From: Acidobacteriota bacterium
GTDB taxonomy: Bacteria; Acidobacteriota; Terriglobia; Terriglobales; Acidobacteriaceae
NCBI GenBank assembly: GCA_021841795.1
Contig: JAKCDN010000177.1
Coordinates: 1 to 6,609 of the forward strand
DNA: 6,609 nt
Direction: 5' to 3'
In this document: positions 5,254 to 6,609 of the stretch, piece after piece
How the letters are laid out: each line of letters opens with the position of its first letter
Numbering within the stretch: the stretch's first letter is position 1
Made by a program: the position numbers and the translations under genes
Notes under the pieces: model-generated
Seen by the model: only the letters and a program-made list of their open reading frames with translations
Told to the model about the DNA's origin: nothing
Database searches by the model: none

Positions 5254-6609
5254 TGATGTTCTCCTTGCGGAACTCCTGGTTCGCAGGTAAGTTCCGGCTT
5301 AGCATTCATGTGAATCATGTAATAAAGAATGGGGATCGTCGGCCACGAGAGGAACGTGGAGGCGATGGCCCCGGCCATTAGCGATACTGCCAGCCCCTGG
5401 AAGATGGGATCGGTGAGGATGACGCTAGCGCCAACGACCACGGCGGCCGCCGTCAGCAACATCGGCCGAAAACGGATCGCGCCCGCGTCAATGACCGCCT
5501 CAGCCAAGGGTGCGCCCTGCTCCCGGCGCAGTTCGATGAAGTCCACGAGGATGATGGAGTTGCGCACGATGATGCCGGCACCGGCGATGAAGCCAATCAT
5601 CGAGGTGGCAGTGAAGAACGCTCCCAGCAGCGCATGCGCAGGCAGGATGCCCACCAGCGTAAGAGGTATAGGCGCCATGATGATCAGCGGGACCAGGAAG
5701 GATCGGAACCAGCCCACCACAAGCACATAGATGAGGATGAGCACAACGGCAAAGGCAAGGCCGAGATCACGGAAGACCTCGATGGTAATCTGCCATTCTC
5801 CGTCCCACTTCATCGAATAGTGCTCGGTCGAGTCCGGTTGCTCGGCGTTGTAACGCGCTAGGGTATAGCCGGCGGGCAGCGTCAGGCGATCCAGTGCTTT
5901 ATTCATCTTCAGGATGGCGTAGACCGGACTCTCTTCCGCTCCGGCGACGTCGCCGGTCACATAGACGACACGCTTCAGATTTTTGTGGTAGATGCTGCGC
6001 TGGATGGTCTCTTTGTCCACGGTGACCAACTCGCGGAGAGAGACCATCGAGCCATTGGCGCCGCGTAGATGAATGTTTTCGAGAGCCTGTTCCGAGGAGC
6101 GATCGGCCCGCGCCATCTCGACGATAGTAGGCACGGGTTCGCGCACATTGCCGTCGTGCAACAAGCCTGCAGGCATGCCCGATGCGGCAAGGGACAGCGC
6201 CTGGGCCACATCGGCGACGGCGATGCCGTTCTGCGCCGCCTTCACCTCGTCCACTCGGATGACGAGGCGCGGCTGCGGATCTTCGGCATACCAGTCGGTA
6301 TCCACCACGCCCGGCGTGTGCTGGAAGATCGATTTGATCTGCTGCGCCACGCGCATCTGCCCGTTGAGATCAGGACCGTAAACCTCAGCCACGAGCGTCT
6401 GCAGCACCGGCGGGCCAGGCGGAACCTCGCTGACCTGAATGCGCGCCCCATATTGATTGCCGATAGCCACCAGCAGGGGCCGTAGCCTTCTGGCAATCAC
6501 ATGACTCTGATCGTGGCGCTCGGAGGCGGGAACCAGATTCACCTGGATGTCTGCCTGGTTCGGCAAACTCCGCATGTAGTAGTGGCGTACCAGACCGTTA
6601 AAGTTAAAG
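5250..6609 (-). CDS. RND efflux permease, C-terminal half (5' end outside window)
   Basis: The frame is open to the window edge ([11 protein letters not shown] precedes the Met at 6575), so that Met is internal. About 452 of the usual 1000-1100 residues are visible. Numbering from that Met, residues 1-255 belong to the second periplasmic porter/docking loop ([18 protein letters not shown]). Five membrane helices then follow, at about 267-290, 293-315, 319-346, 369-389 and 391-420, corresponding to TM8-TM12. [12 protein letters not shown] at 335-346 aligns with the AcrB TM10 segment containing Lys940 of the proton relay; here the residue is Arg338. Such pumps export drugs or metals across both membranes by proton antiport, as trimers with a periplasmic adaptor and an outer-membrane channel. 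The substrate cannot be told, because the TM4 relay residues and upstream genes are missing. The gene ends with an ATGA overlap with the DUF2892 gene and heads the visible operon. Confidence 0.93.
   Translation of the reverse strand, partial: FNFNGLVRHYYMRSLPNQADIQVNLVPASERHDQSHVIARRLRPLLVAIGNQYGARIQVSEVPPGPPVLQTLVAEVYGPDLNGQMRVAQQIKSIFQHTPGVVDTDWYAEDPQPRLVIRVDEVKAAQNGIAVADVAQALSLAASGMPAGLLHDGNVREPVPTIVEMARADRSSEQALENIHLRGANGSMVSLRELVTVDKETIQRSIYHKNLKRVVYVTGDVAGAEESPVYAILKMNKALDRLTLPAGYTLARYNAEQPDSTEHYSMKWDGEWQITIEVFRDLGLAFAVVLILIYVLVVGWFRSFLVPLIIMAPIPLTLVGILPAHALLGAFFTATSMIGFIAGAGIIVRNSIILVDFIELRREQGAPLAEAVIDAGAIRFRPMLLTAAAVVVGASVILTDPIFQGLAVSLMAGAIASTFLSWPTIPILYYMIHMNAKPELTCEPGVPQGEHQ
5261..5266 (-). 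promoter_or_regulatory. Ribosome binding site of the DUF2892 gene
   Basis: AAGGAG on the minus strand, 7 nt before the ATG at 5253, lies inside the last codons of the RND gene. It is the best Shine-Dalgarno match in the window and supports the ATGA overlap start. Confidence 0.7.

Larger units (their letters stand above)
3167..6609 (-). other. Putative operon: RND permease, DUF2892, methyltransferase, 103-aa protein, sigma factor
   Basis: Five minus-strand genes follow each other closely. RND to DUF2892 overlaps by 4 nt (ATGA). DUF2892 to methyltransferase is 7 nt, methyltransferase to the 103-aa gene is 2 nt, and the 103-aa gene to the sigma gene is 53 nt. The first four are almost certainly co-transcribed, since each start site overlaps or abuts the previous stop. 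The sigma gene may be read through or have its own start. The promoter and any adaptor or outer-membrane genes would be beyond position 6609. Confidence 0.75.

Overview
This GC-rich window comes from a bacterium with a Gram-negative envelope, judging by the RND efflux pump. An Acidobacteriota-like source is my impression from the protein style. It cannot be proven from this sequence alone. Almost everything lies on the minus strand. The one exception is the tail of a folate-type cyclodeaminase gene at the left edge, on the plus strand.

Layout, left to right. (1) Positions 2-181 (+) are the last 59 codons of a cyclodeaminase/cyclohydrolase-family gene. (2) Positions 182-291 are a short gap between convergent genes, holding an interrupted 12-bp hairpin that may end one or both transcripts. 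(3) Positions 292-2805 (-) are a complete alpha-glucan (glycogen) phosphorylase with an N-terminal DUF3417 domain and a GTG start. (4) Positions 2806-3166 are a 361-base non-coding stretch upstream of glgP, with a perfect 9-bp hairpin whose arms have alternative partners. (5) Positions 3167-6609 (-) are a compact set of five genes. In transcription order they are: the C-terminal half of an RND efflux permease (its 5' end is outside the window), a 68-aa DUF2892/YgaP-like membrane protein, a class I SAM-dependent methyltransferase, an unrecognised 103-aa protein, and an ECF-type sigma factor with a cysteine-rich zf-HC2-like domain at its C-terminus.

The first four of these five genes are translationally coupled: an ATGA overlap, then a 7-nt gap with the stop inside the next Shine-Dalgarno sequence, then a 2-nt gap. 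The sigma gene follows after 53 nt and may have its own weak promoter. The most interesting reading is that this is an efflux/stress cassette carrying its own one-protein sensor-regulator. The sigma factor has a C-x25-H-x3-C-x2-C motif plus further cysteines, which recalls metal-responsive CorE-type (ECF44) sigma factors and zinc-binding anti-sigma (ZAS) domains. That the sigma factor controls the pump is inference. No insertion sequence, CRISPR array, tRNA or rRNA gene was seen.
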